A DNA stretch of 64,000 bases, from NCBI RefSeq assembly GCF_015477765.1, contig NZ_JADLQQ010000018.1:49690-113689 (forward strand), in the 5' to 3' direction. Positions 17,170 to 24,565 of the stretch are shown here, in pieces. Source of the DNA: Nocardia transvalensis (GTDB lineage: Bacteria; Actinomycetota; Actinomycetes; Mycobacteriales; Mycobacteriaceae). Both the position numbers and the translations under genes were made by a program. Each line of letters opens with the position of its first letter. Position 1 is the first letter of the stretch. A model generated the notes under the pieces. It was not told the DNA's origin. It did not search any database and saw only the letters and a program-made list of their open reading frames with translations.

Positions 17170-18150
17170 TCAGGCGGCGAGCGTCCGATCGACCGCGTCC
17201 AGGATGCGGTCGGGGTCGGGCAGGTGGTGCCGTTCGAGCTTAGCCGGGGGATAGGGGATGTCGAAGCCACCGACTCGCAGCACCGGGGCCTCCAGATAGT
17301 AGAAACACCGTTCCGTGATGCGGGCGGCGATCTCGGCCCCCAGACCGGCGAAGACCGGCGCCTCGTGTGTCACCACCAGCCGGCCGGTCCGGCGCACCGA
17401 CTCCTCGATGGTGTCGAAGTCGATCGGCGAGAGGCTGCGCAGGTCGATCACCTCGAGGGAGTGCCCCTCGCCGGCCGCGATCTCCGCCGCCGTGAGCGCG
17501 GTGCGCACCATGCCGCCGTAGGCGACCACGGTGGCATCGTCCCCGGCGCGGCAGATCCGGGCGCGGGCGAGCGGGAACGGCTCGGCCTCCAGGGCCGCGA
17601 AGTCGACATCGTCCTTGTCCCAGTAGCGGCGCTTGGGCTCGAAGAAGATCACCGGATCATCCAGCGAAACCGCTTGGCGGATCATGGAATACGCATCGGC
17701 CGGATTGCTCGGCGAGACGACCCGCAGGCCCGCGGTGTGCGCGAAGTACGCCTCCGGTGATTCGGAGTGGTGCTCCACCGACCCGATGCCGCCGCCGAAC
17801 GGAATGCGAATGGTGATGGGCGCGAACACCTTTCCCTGCGTGCGGTAGTGGATCTTGGCCACCTGCGAGACGATCTGATCGAAGGCCGGATAGACGAATC
17901 CGTCGAACTGAATCTCGCACACCGGCCGATAGCCACGCAGGGCCATGCCGAAAGCCGTTCCGACGATGCCGGATTCGGCCAGCGGCGTATCGATGACGCG
18001 GTTGTTGCCGAAGTCCTTCTGCAGGGTATCGGTGACGCGGAAGACGCCACCGAGGCGTCCGATGTCCTCACCCATCAGCACGACCTTCGGATCGTCCTCC
18101 AGGGCTCGGCGCAGTCCGGTGTTGAGGGCGGCCGCGAATGTCGTGATCAT
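17170..18150 (-). CDS. bkdB: Branched-chain 2-oxoacid dehydrogenase E1 beta
   Basis: A 326-residue transketolase-type beta subunit. It begins MITTFAAALNTGLRRALEDDP, carries VVLMGEDIGRLGGVF, the ITIRIPFGGGIGSVEHHSES active-site loop and the C-terminal LRVGGFDIPYPPAKLE. It pairs with E1 alpha to decarboxylate 2-oxoacids from Val, Leu and Ile using thiamine diphosphate. Its ATG overlaps the E1 alpha stop by 4 bases. The gap to the E2 start is 37 bases, so all three form one operon. Confidence 0.93.
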   Translation of the reverse strand: MITTFAAALNTGLRRALEDDPKVVLMGEDIGRLGGVFRVTDTLQKDFGNNRVIDTPLAESGIVGTAFGMALRGYRPVCEIQFDGFVYPAFDQIVSQVAKIHYRTQGKVFAPITIRIPFGGGIGSVEHHSESPEAYFAHTAGLRVVSPSNPADAYSMIRQAVSLDDPVIFFEPKRRYWDKDDVDFAALEAEPFPLARARICRAGDDATVVAYGGMVRTALTAAEIAAGEGHSLEVIDLRSLSPIDFDTIEESVRRTGRLVVTHEAPVFAGLGAEIAARITERCFYYLEAPVLRVGGFDIPYPPAKLERHHLPDPDRILDAVDRTLAA

Positions 18151-19238
18151 GACCGGGCTCCTTCCGTGTCGGCAGTGAGATAGGCGGCGTACTGCCGGCG
18201 TTGTTCCTCGATCAGTGGGTGCGCGGTGGTGTAGACGTGGTCGAACAGAGTCATCGGATCCGGATCGGGCATCTCGATGGTGGCGCTGCGCAGCCGCCCA
18301 CCGACCTCGTCGGACCGGTCCTGCACGTGTTGTTCGAACTCGCTGTCCCACAAGCCTTCCCGCTCCAGCAGCCGACGCATCCGGGCGATCGGGTCGCGGC
18401 GCTGCCACAGCTCGAGCTCGGCGGCGTCGCGGTAGCGGGTGGGATCGTCGGCGGTGGTGTGCGGGCCCATCCGATAGGTGATCGCCTCGATGAACGACGG
18501 CCCGCCGCCGGTGCGAGCGCGGGCCACGGCCTGCCGGGTCACCGCCAGCACCCCGAGCGCATCGTTGCCGTCCACCTGTACGCCCGGAATGCCGTAGCCG
18601 AAGGCGCGGCGCGCGAGCGGGGTCGCGCTCTGGACGCGCACCGGTTCGCTGATGGCCCACTGGTTGTTCTGGCAGAAGAACACGACCGGCGCACTCCACG
18701 ACGCCGCGAACCCCAGTGCCTCGGCGATATCGCCCTGACTGGTGGCACCGTCGCCGAAGTAGGCGATCACCGCGATCTCGGCCCCGTCGAGATGGGCGGC
18801 GTAGGCGTAACCGGTGGCGTGCAGACCCTGGGCGCCGACCACGATCGTCGGATTGGTCATGTTGATCGCGGCGGGGTCCCAGCACGAATGGGCGGCGCCG
18901 CGCCACAGCCGGGTGATCTCGCCCGGATCGACGCCGCGGCAGTAGGCGACACCGGCCTCGCGGTAGCTGCAGAACACGTAGTCGTCGGGATACAGGGCAT
19001 GTGCGGAACCGATCTGTGCCGCCTCCTGACCGAGCAGCGGTGGCCACAGGCCCAGCTGTCCTTGGCGTTGCAGGGCCGTCGCTTCGGTATCGATGCGGCG
19101 GGTGACCACCATGTCCTCGTACAACTGCCGCAATCTGTCGGGTCCGACATCGGACACCGACGCCGCGTGCTCGCGGTCGAATACGCGGCGGCCGTCGGGT
19201 TGGACCAACTGCACCGGGTAGGTGGCTTTGTCGGCCAT
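18147..19238 (-). CDS. bkdA: Branched-chain 2-oxoacid dehydrogenase E1 alpha
   Basis: A 363-residue alpha subunit. The thiamine diphosphate motif is seen as AYFGDGATSQGDIAEAL through FFCQNNQWAIS. The FCSYREAGVAYCRG segment and the YRMGPHTTADDP loop with the regulated region follow. Several upstream ATGs are in frame; the one at 19238 (MADKATYPVQLVQ) is preferred because AGGAGG lies 8 bases before it. It starts the operon, faces the Lrp-type regulator at 19406, and has the palindrome at 19330-19341 in its promoter region. Confidence 0.92.
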   Translation of the reverse strand: MADKATYPVQLVQPDGRRVFDREHAASVSDVGPDRLRQLYEDMVVTRRIDTEATALQRQGQLGLWPPLLGQEAAQIGSAHALYPDDYVFCSYREAGVAYCRGVDPGEITRLWRGAAHSCWDPAAINMTNPTIVVGAQGLHATGYAYAAHLDGAEIAVIAYFGDGATSQGDIAEALGFAASWSAPVVFFCQNNQWAISEPVRVQSATPLARRAFGYGIPGVQVDGNDALGVLAVTRQAVARARTGGGPSFIEAITYRMGPHTTADDPTRYRDAAELELWQRRDPIARMRRLLEREGLWDSEFEQHVQDRSDEVGGRLRSATIEMPDPDPMTLFDHVYTTAHPLIEEQRRQYAAYLTADTEGARS

Positions 19239-19329
19239 GACCATCGCCTCCTGGTTCATCGCTGTGCCGGGGTCTCCGGACATCGCGAGGCAATCATGTG
19301 CTGTAACTCACAGGATCCACGGTTGGGCG

Positions 19330-19341
19330 ACTTGCGCAAGT
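19330..19341. promoter_or_regulatory. Perfect 12-base palindrome between bkdA and the Lrp-type regulator
   Basis: ACTTGCGCAAGT is a perfect palindrome placed in the 167-base gap between the divergent bkdA and Lrp/AsnC genes. Lrp-type proteins bind such symmetric sites, so it is a likely operator for the adjacent regulator; this is inference. Confidence 0.55.
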
Positions 19342-19405
19342 GGTGACACGGGAACTGGGCAGAATGCTCGTGGTGGATGGCGTGATTGCTGTCATACTGC
19401 GTTAC

Positions 19406-19957
19406 ATGTCCAGTGGAGAACCGGTCGGTGCCGTAGTCGACGCGACGGACGCGCGTCTGTTGCTGGAACTGGTCGCCAATCCCCGGGCCACCGGGGTGGA
19501 GCTGGCCACGCGCCTGGGGTTGTCGCGCAATACCGTGCAGGCCCGGTTGGCCCGGTGGGAGGCGGGCGGGGTGCTGGCGAGCTTCGAGCGGCGCGTCGAT
19601 CCGCGGGCACTCGGCTATCCGCTGGCGGCCTTCGTGGCGGTGGTGGTCGATCAGCACAAGCTCGATTCGGTGGTCGACGAGCTGGCCCAGGTTCCGGAGG
19701 TGACCGAGGTGTGCGGCATGACCGGCCCCACCGACCTCACCGTCCGCGTGGTCGCCCGCGACGCCGACGACCTCTACCGCATTGCCGGGCAGATCCTCAA
19801 GATTCCGGGCGTGGAACGCACCAATATGGCGCTGGTGATGCGGCAGTTGGTCGGCCCGCGCACCGCGCCGCTGCTGCGCCGGCTCTCCGGTGCCAACGGC
19901 GTTCGGCCCGAGGTGGCCCGTCCCGATCGTCCGATTGGCCTGCCGCGGCCGCGCTGA
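19406..19957 (+). CDS. Lrp/AsnC family regulator, probable BkdR
   Basis: A 183-residue regulator. The N-terminal helix-turn-helix is seen as TGVELATRLGLSRNTVQARLARWEAGGVL and the C-terminal RAM-type ligand domain as VVDELAQVPEVTEVCGMTGPTDLTVRVVARDADDLYRI. The ATG at 19406 (MSSGEPVG) is chosen over 19340 because it gives the usual N-terminal length. It is divergent from the branched-chain dehydrogenase operon. Lrp-type BkdR proteins respond to branched-chain amino acids in other bacteria, so the same role is inferred. Confidence 0.87.
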   Translation: MSSGEPVGAVVDATDARLLLELVANPRATGVELATRLGLSRNTVQARLARWEAGGVLASFERRVDPRALGYPLAAFVAVVVDQHKLDSVVDELAQVPEVTEVCGMTGPTDLTVRVVARDADDLYRIAGQILKIPGVERTNMALVMRQLVGPRTAPLLRRLSGANGVRPEVARPDRPIGLPRPR

Positions 19958-20030
19958 CGGCGCGAAATTCGGTCCAGTTTCGAGCGATTGGCCGGTGACC
20001 GGGGGCGGGAGCGTTCGCGACGATAGCGCG

Positions 20031-21236
20031 ATGAGTGCCGTCGAGATCGAAACAAGGGTCAGCGATGAACCGCGGGTGGGGATAGGGCAGCCGATCGGGG
20101 CGGGCATCGTCGCGGCGCTGGTCGGCTTCACCAGTTCGTTCGCCGTGGTGCTCACCGGGTTGCGAGCAGTCGGCGCCACACCCGCGCAGGCGGCGTCGGG
20201 ACTGCTGGCGGTGTGTGTCACCCAGGCCGTCGTGATGCTGGTACTGGCCCCGCGACTGCGGATGCCGCTGTCGATCGCATGGTCGACGCCGGGCGCCGCG
20301 CTGTTGGCGGGCACCGGGATGGTGTCGGGCGGCTGGCCCGCGGCGGTCGGCGCGTTCGTGGTGGCCGGGGCGTTGATCGTGCTCACCGGTTTCTGGCAGC
20401 GGCTGGGGCGGTTGATCGCCGCCATTCCGGTCGAGATTGCCCAGGCGATGCTCGCCGGGGTGCTGATGCCGCTGTGCCTGGCGCCGATGCACGCGGTGAA
20501 GACGAGTGCGGCCGTGGTTCTTCCGGTGCTGGTGGTGTGGCTGGTGTTGCAGCGCCTCGCCTCGCGCTGGGCCGTGCCGGCCGCCTTCGCAACCGCCGCG
20601 ATCGGCGTGGCCGTCGATCTCGTGGCCACTCATCGCAGCCTCGACTGGGCCGCCATGCTGCCGCGGGTGGAATTGACCGCGCCGCATTGGAGTTGGCAGG
20701 CGCTGATCGGGGTGGCGGTGCCGCTGTACATCGTCACCATGGCGGGACAGAACATTCCCGGCGCGGCGGTCATGGGGTCGTTCGGGTACCGGGTGCCGTG
20801 GCGGGCGGCCATGACCGCGACCGGCCTGGGCACCATGATCGGGGCCCCGGCGGGCGGGCATGCGATCAACTTGGCGGCGATCAGCGCGGCGCTGTCGGCC
20901 GCCCCGTCCGCGCATCCGGATCCGCGGCGGCGCTGGATCGCGTCATTCACCGTGGGCTGGACCTACCTGGTGCTGGCCCTGGTGTCGGGCGCCTTCGTGG
21001 CGCTGGTGGCGGCCGCACCGGAGGGCGTGCTGGAAACCGTTGCCGGACTTGCCCTGATTGCCACCTTGGTCGCCGCCCTCACCGCGGCCTTCGAACACGC
21101 CGAGCACCGCGTCGCCGCGGGCGTCACCTTTCTGGTCTCGGCCTCCGGGATGGCCGTCGCCGGTGTCGGTGCGGCATTCTGGGCCCTGGTCGCGGGTCTG
21201 CTGGTGCGCTGGGTGCTCGGGTGGCGCCTGTCGTAG
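20031..21236 (+). CDS. Benzoate/H+ symporter, BenE family
   Basis: A 401-residue membrane protein with 11-12 hydrophobic segments. The BenE family signatures are seen as LVGFTSSFAVVLTGLRAVGATPAQAASGL near the start, LSIAWSTPGAALLAG, VPLYIVTMAGQNIPGAAVM, and GAPAGGHAINLAAISAAL. It imports benzoate or a similar aromatic acid in characterised members. No benzoate catabolism genes are in the window, so the substrate is not supported by context. The ATG at 20031 precedes a short polar leader before the first helix. Confidence 0.87.
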   Translation: MSAVEIETRVSDEPRVGIGQPIGAGIVAALVGFTSSFAVVLTGLRAVGATPAQAASGLLAVCVTQAVVMLVLAPRLRMPLSIAWSTPGAALLAGTGMVSGGWPAAVGAFVVAGALIVLTGFWQRLGRLIAAIPVEIAQAMLAGVLMPLCLAPMHAVKTSAAVVLPVLVVWLVLQRLASRWAVPAAFATAAIGVAVDLVATHRSLDWAAMLPRVELTAPHWSWQALIGVAVPLYIVTMAGQNIPGAAVMGSFGYRVPWRAAMTATGLGTMIGAPAGGHAINLAAISAALSAAPSAHPDPRRRWIASFTVGWTYLVLALVSGAFVALVAAAPEGVLETVAGLALIATLVAALTAAFEHAEHRVAAGVTFLVSASGMAVAGVGAAFWALVAGLLVRWVLGWRLS

Positions 21237-21283
21237 GGTGAGGGTGTTCGTGTCACGGGTACGGATCTACGACAGGAGCTGGC

Positions 21284-22105
21284 TTGACCGCGGTACTGAT
21301 CTCGGCCGATGACCTTCGAAAAATGCTGTCCGACAATGGATCCCGTGTCCATCTATTGGACGTGCGCTGGGCGCTGGGCGACCCGGACGGGCCGCAGCAC
21401 TATCTGAACGGTCATATCCCCGGCGCCGTATTCGTCGATCTGGAGACCGAACTGGCCGCACCGCCGTCCCCGGCGCGCGGCCGCCATCCCCTTCCCGAAG
21501 CCGCTCACCTGCAGAAATGCGCCCGGAGCTGGGGATTGCGCACGGGGGAGCCGGTCGTGGTCTACGACGCGACCGGCGGGATGGCCGCCGCCCGCGCCTG
21601 GTGGTTGCTGCGCTGGGCCGGTGTCGCGGACGTCCGGATTCTCGACGGCGGGCTGCCCGCCTGGGAGCGCGCCGGGGGAGAGCTGACCAAGGGCGGCGAG
21701 CCGGATCCGCGCCAGGGCGATATCGTGCTGGTCCCCGGGAAGATGCCGTTGATCGACGCCGATGCCGCGGCCTCGTGGGACGGCCTGCTGCTGGACGCGC
21801 GCGCCGGAGAACGCTATCGCGGGGAGTCGGAGCCGGTGGACCCGCGCGCCGGGCACATCCCCGGCGCGGTGAGCGCCCCCACATCGGAAAACCTCACTCC
21901 CGAAGGCACTTTCAAGAGCGCCGAGGAACTGCGCTCGCGCTTCACGGCGCTGGGTTCCGGCCCGATCGCGGTCTACTGCGGCTCCGGCGTCACCGCCGCC
22001 CACCAGATAGCCGCCCTGGCGGTCGCCGGCATCGAGGCCGCCCTCTACCCCGGCTCCTGGTCCCAGTGGTCCAACGACCCCAAACGCCCCGTCGCGACGG
22101 CCTGA
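21284..22105 (+). CDS. Thiosulfate/3-mercaptopyruvate sulfurtransferase (two rhodanese domains)
   Basis: A 273-residue protein with two rhodanese domains. The N-terminal one is inactive (HLLDVRWALGDPDG, GHIPGAVFVDLE). The C-terminal one has LLDARAGERYRGE and the active-site loop VYCGSGVTA with the persulfide-forming Cys. Translation starts at TTG 21284 after a clear ACAGGAG. It resembles SseA-type proteins of mycobacteria. It is convergent with the HNH lipoprotein gene; the 84-base gap holds a CGCACCC...GGGTGCG inverted repeat that may end transcription. Confidence 0.88.
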   Translation: MTAVLISADDLRKMLSDNGSRVHLLDVRWALGDPDGPQHYLNGHIPGAVFVDLETELAAPPSPARGRHPLPEAAHLQKCARSWGLRTGEPVVVYDATGGMAAARAWWLLRWAGVADVRILDGGLPAWERAGGELTKGGEPDPRQGDIVLVPGKMPLIDADAAASWDGLLLDARAGERYRGESEPVDPRAGHIPGAVSAPTSENLTPEGTFKSAEELRSRFTALGSGPIAVYCGSGVTAAHQIAALAVAGIEAALYPGSWSQWSNDPKRPVATA

Positions 22106-22189
22106 CACAGCCGCACCCCCTGTTGGCAAACGCACCCGCTGCAGGCGCTGGACGGGGTGCGGGTGACAACACGGGGTGCGGCTGGTGGG

Positions 22190-22891
22190 TCACGGACAGT
22201 GCCGGGCGACGCGGCTGAGGGTGTCGCGGTCGGCGCGGGTGATCGGCAAGGCGTATTCCCTTGCGACGGAGAGGTATTTGCCCGCGTAGAAGCAGCGGTA
22301 GGAGTGGGCGGGAGGGAGCCAGTCGGCGGGGGTGTGGTCGCCCTTGTCCTGGTTGGCCTGCCCGTCGACGGCCAGCAGATTGAAGTCGATGTCGTTGGCG
22401 AAGCGCATGCGTTGCGGCAGTGGCCATTTCGCGGCGCCCATATCCCACGCCGCGGCCAGCGGATAGACATGATCGATCTGCACCGCCCGGGGCTGGGCTC
22501 TGTCGAAGCCGATGCGCTTGCCGGTGTAGGGGTCGTGCAGGGTTCCGGCGATCACCACGCACTCGTGCGTGCCGGGCCGGAATCGCACCTCGCTCAGCTG
22601 CCTACCCAGCACGCTGTTGCGGGAGTCGCAGCCGTCGTGGCCGCCCGGCCCGTCATGGTCGTCGGACCACGCGGGCCCGAACACGCATCCCTGTTCGGGC
22701 CGGCACCCCCGCTCGTAGCCGCCCGGCCGCGGCCGCGAGTCCACCACCTGCACGGTGTCGAGCAGCCGTTCCACCTCGGCACGAGAGGGACTGCCCGGTG
22801 CGGGCGGGTCATCGGTGAGAATCGCACAACCCGCCACCGTCATCACGGCGACCAGCGCCGCCATCGCCCTTACATGTTTCCCCCACCGCAT
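22190..22891 (-). CDS. Secreted HNH endonuclease-family lipoprotein (DUF1524-type)
   Basis: A 233-residue exported protein. The signal peptide ends in a lipobox VAGC with Cys22 counted from the ATG at 22891. The catalytic part shows VQIDHVYPLAAAWDMGA (the His of the HNH motif), NDIDFNLLAVDGQANQDKGDH and TPADWLPP. Such proteins are common in Nocardia and Streptomyces and are annotated as HNH nucleases, but their role outside the cell is not established. A longer frame begins at 22921 but would bury the signal peptide start. Confidence 0.85.
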   Translation of the reverse strand: MRWGKHVRAMAALVAVMTVAGCAILTDDPPAPGSPSRAEVERLLDTVQVVDSRPRPGGYERGCRPEQGCVFGPAWSDDHDGPGGHDGCDSRNSVLGRQLSEVRFRPGTHECVVIAGTLHDPYTGKRIGFDRAQPRAVQIDHVYPLAAAWDMGAAKWPLPQRMRFANDIDFNLLAVDGQANQDKGDHTPADWLPPAHSYRCFYAGKYLSVAREYALPITRADRDTLSRVARHCP

Positions 22892-22962
22892 GCGATCAGG
22901 TGTACACGCCCCCACCGACAATCGCGGGCGCGTCGTCCCTCTCGCCGTTTTGCTGCCCGTAC

Positions 22963-22990
22963 GTCATTCCGGCATGTTCCGACCGGAATC
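22963..22990. repeat. Dispersed palindrome GTCATTCCGGCATG
   Basis: ATTCCGG (22966-22972) and CCGGAAT (22983-22989) pair across a 10-base loop. The sequence GTCATTCCGGCATG is shared with 46499-46512 and, with one change, with 3047-3059. It sits just downstream of the gene at 22999-23361. Confidence 0.6.
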
Positions 22991-22998
22991 GGGCGGGA

Positions 22999-23361
22999 TT
23001 ACAGCCAGGCGCGGGCCAGCAGGTCGTCGGCGGGGAGTTCGGCGGCCGCGGGTGGGAAGCGGGTGGCCGCGATGGAGTCGACACGGGCGCCGTCGTGGCC
23101 GATCAGCCAGGAGCCGCCGCGATCCTCGCACTCGGCGATCTTCGCAAATGTGGTGAGCAGGAAAGTGATCGCATCGCGAGGGTCGGTGGTGCGGGCCAGC
23201 CGTTGCGATTCACCCGGCCGCGGCAAATCCAGCCATACGCCGGACTGGCCGTCCAGGCGCATGCCGACGATTTTCGCGGCGTCCACGAAGGTGAATTTTC
23301 GCCGCTCCCACGGCGTCGTCGGCGTGAAACTCTGCTCGAGTACCTGGAGCAGAATAGTCAT
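22999..23361 (-). CDS. Hypothetical protein
   Basis: A 120-residue soluble protein of no family I recognise. It begins MTILLQVLEQSFTPTTPWERRKFTFVDAAKIVG, has RLDGQSGVWLDLPRPGESQRL in the middle and ends in an Ala/Leu-rich helix. The ATG at 23361 has AGGAGGG about 8 bases upstream, so the much longer open frame from 23556 is not used. It is followed by the HNH lipoprotein gene on the same strand, 107 bases away and separated by a dispersed palindrome. Confidence 0.6.
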   Translation of the reverse strand: MTILLQVLEQSFTPTTPWERRKFTFVDAAKIVGMRLDGQSGVWLDLPRPGESQRLARTTDPRDAITFLLTTFAKIAECEDRGGSWLIGHDGARVDSIAATRFPPAAAELPADDLLARAWL

Positions 23362-23900
23362 CTTCACTGCCCTCCTGAGTGCGTCGTCGAAGCGACGCCG
23401 GTTGCACGCCCGACCGGGTGCGCGGGCGCGAAACCGTCTTGGTTGCGCGGGTGCGATCGGTTGTATTGCTGCAATACACGAGCCAACTCCGTTCGTCGGC
23501 CGTGACCTGCGGATATTCCAGTATGTTCCGAAACCGGTGCAAATGGGTATAGGCAAGTCGATCGTGTCCAGGTCAGAGTCGTTCCAGACTCCGCCGCGTG
23601 CGGCGCTGTTCAGCCCGTGCGTGCTTGGCGCCGTGCCCTGACGGCCCGCTGTTAGAGCCTCTGACCTGCGGATGTGGGTAGGTGGAACCCGTCCCGGTCG
23701 CGGTCGGCGCCCTCACTTCGGACGGCGAACGGTCGATGGGCAACCCGGAACGCTCTGACCTGCGTTGAATACCCCTCTCGCACGTTGCGCCGGTGTGGTC
23801 GATATCATCCGGCACCCAATTGGAAGGTATGTTCTAATTTGTTTTAGAAGGATAGTTCTAGAACGGACTCGGCGCAGGCCGACGACTCATGGAGACAGCG
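23362..23900. other. Gene-free stretch with repeated CTGACCTGCG words
   Basis: No convincing gene is seen in these 539 bases. The word TGACCTGCG occurs three times (near 23505, 23659 and 23758), two of them within the longer TCTGACCTGCG. The last 80 bases are markedly AT-rich for this genome and hold the inverted repeats described at 23831-23864. Confidence 0.4.
23831..23864. promoter_or_regulatory. AT-rich operator-like repeats GTTCTA/TAGAAC
   Basis: GTTCTAATTTGTTTTAGAAG (23831-23850) is a degenerate inverted repeat. It is followed by a perfect palindrome GTTCTAGAAC at 23855-23864. Both share the half-site GTTCTA. They sit 37-70 bases upstream of the gene at 23901 and are the most AT-rich bases in this part of the window, so they probably include its promoter and operator. 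No regulator gene is adjacent. Confidence 0.5.
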
Positions 23901-24482
23901 ATGCGACTCTCGCTCACCGCGCACACCTCCCAACCATGGCGGATTCACGAGATCAGCCGGGATTTCGAGATCGAGGACGTCTGGGCGCTGCCGACACCCG
24001 GCGGTCCGGACGACTTTCCGCGACTGGTGCAGGAGATATCCTCCGGCGACGATTCCGGCGCCTCCGGGCTCTACCACATACTTTTCGCGATTCGCTGGAA
24101 GCTCGGGGCACTGCTCGGATGGGACCGGGACGATACCGGTATCGGCGGCCGGGTGCCGTCGCTGCGCGACCGCCTGCCGGCCGATCTTCGCGAGGGCCCC
24201 CGCGGACCGGACCTGCAGGGCAAGCCAATGCACTCCCTCTATCTCACCGAGAACGAGTGGGCGTGCGAAATCGCCAACAAGACCATGCACGGCATCATGC
24301 ATATCGGCTGGGTCCGAGACGAGACCGGCACCCACCGAGGCCAAATGGCAGTACTGGTCAAGCCGAACGGCCTTTTCGGCAGCCTTTACATGACCGCAAT
24401 CAAGCCATTCCGATACCTGCTGGTCTACCCACCCCTGATGCGCTCGATCGAACGCAACTGGCGCCTACACGCCAGTAGATAG
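23901..24482 (+). CDS. DUF2867 family protein
   Basis: A 193-residue protein that fits the DUF2867 family: WRIHEISRDFEIEDVWALPTPGG, then ISSGDDSGASGLYHILFAIRWKLGALLGWD, and MAVLVKPNGLFGSLYMTAIKPFRYLLVYP near the end. The last part suggests a membrane-proximal hydrophobic face. The ATG at 23901 has GGAGA 5 bases upstream, whereas the ATG at 23889 has none, so 23901 is used. No function is known. Inverted repeats at 23831-23864 suggest repression by an unlinked regulator. Confidence 0.72.
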   Translation: MRLSLTAHTSQPWRIHEISRDFEIEDVWALPTPGGPDDFPRLVQEISSGDDSGASGLYHILFAIRWKLGALLGWDRDDTGIGGRVPSLRDRLPADLREGPRGPDLQGKPMHSLYLTENEWACEIANKTMHGIMHIGWVRDETGTHRGQMAVLVKPNGLFGSLYMTAIKPFRYLLVYPPLMRSIERNWRLHASR

Positions 24483-24565
24483 TCCGGCCTCGAATCGCCA
24501 CGACCGATCGTCGTACAGGTACCGGTTGACGCTGACGAACGACTTGTTTCCAGGGTGGCACGAGG

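Noticed and set aside
19256..20629. A 457-codon minus-strand frame over the Lrp regulator and BenE gene
   Set aside because: Antisense of two recognised genes with no sensible protein pattern.
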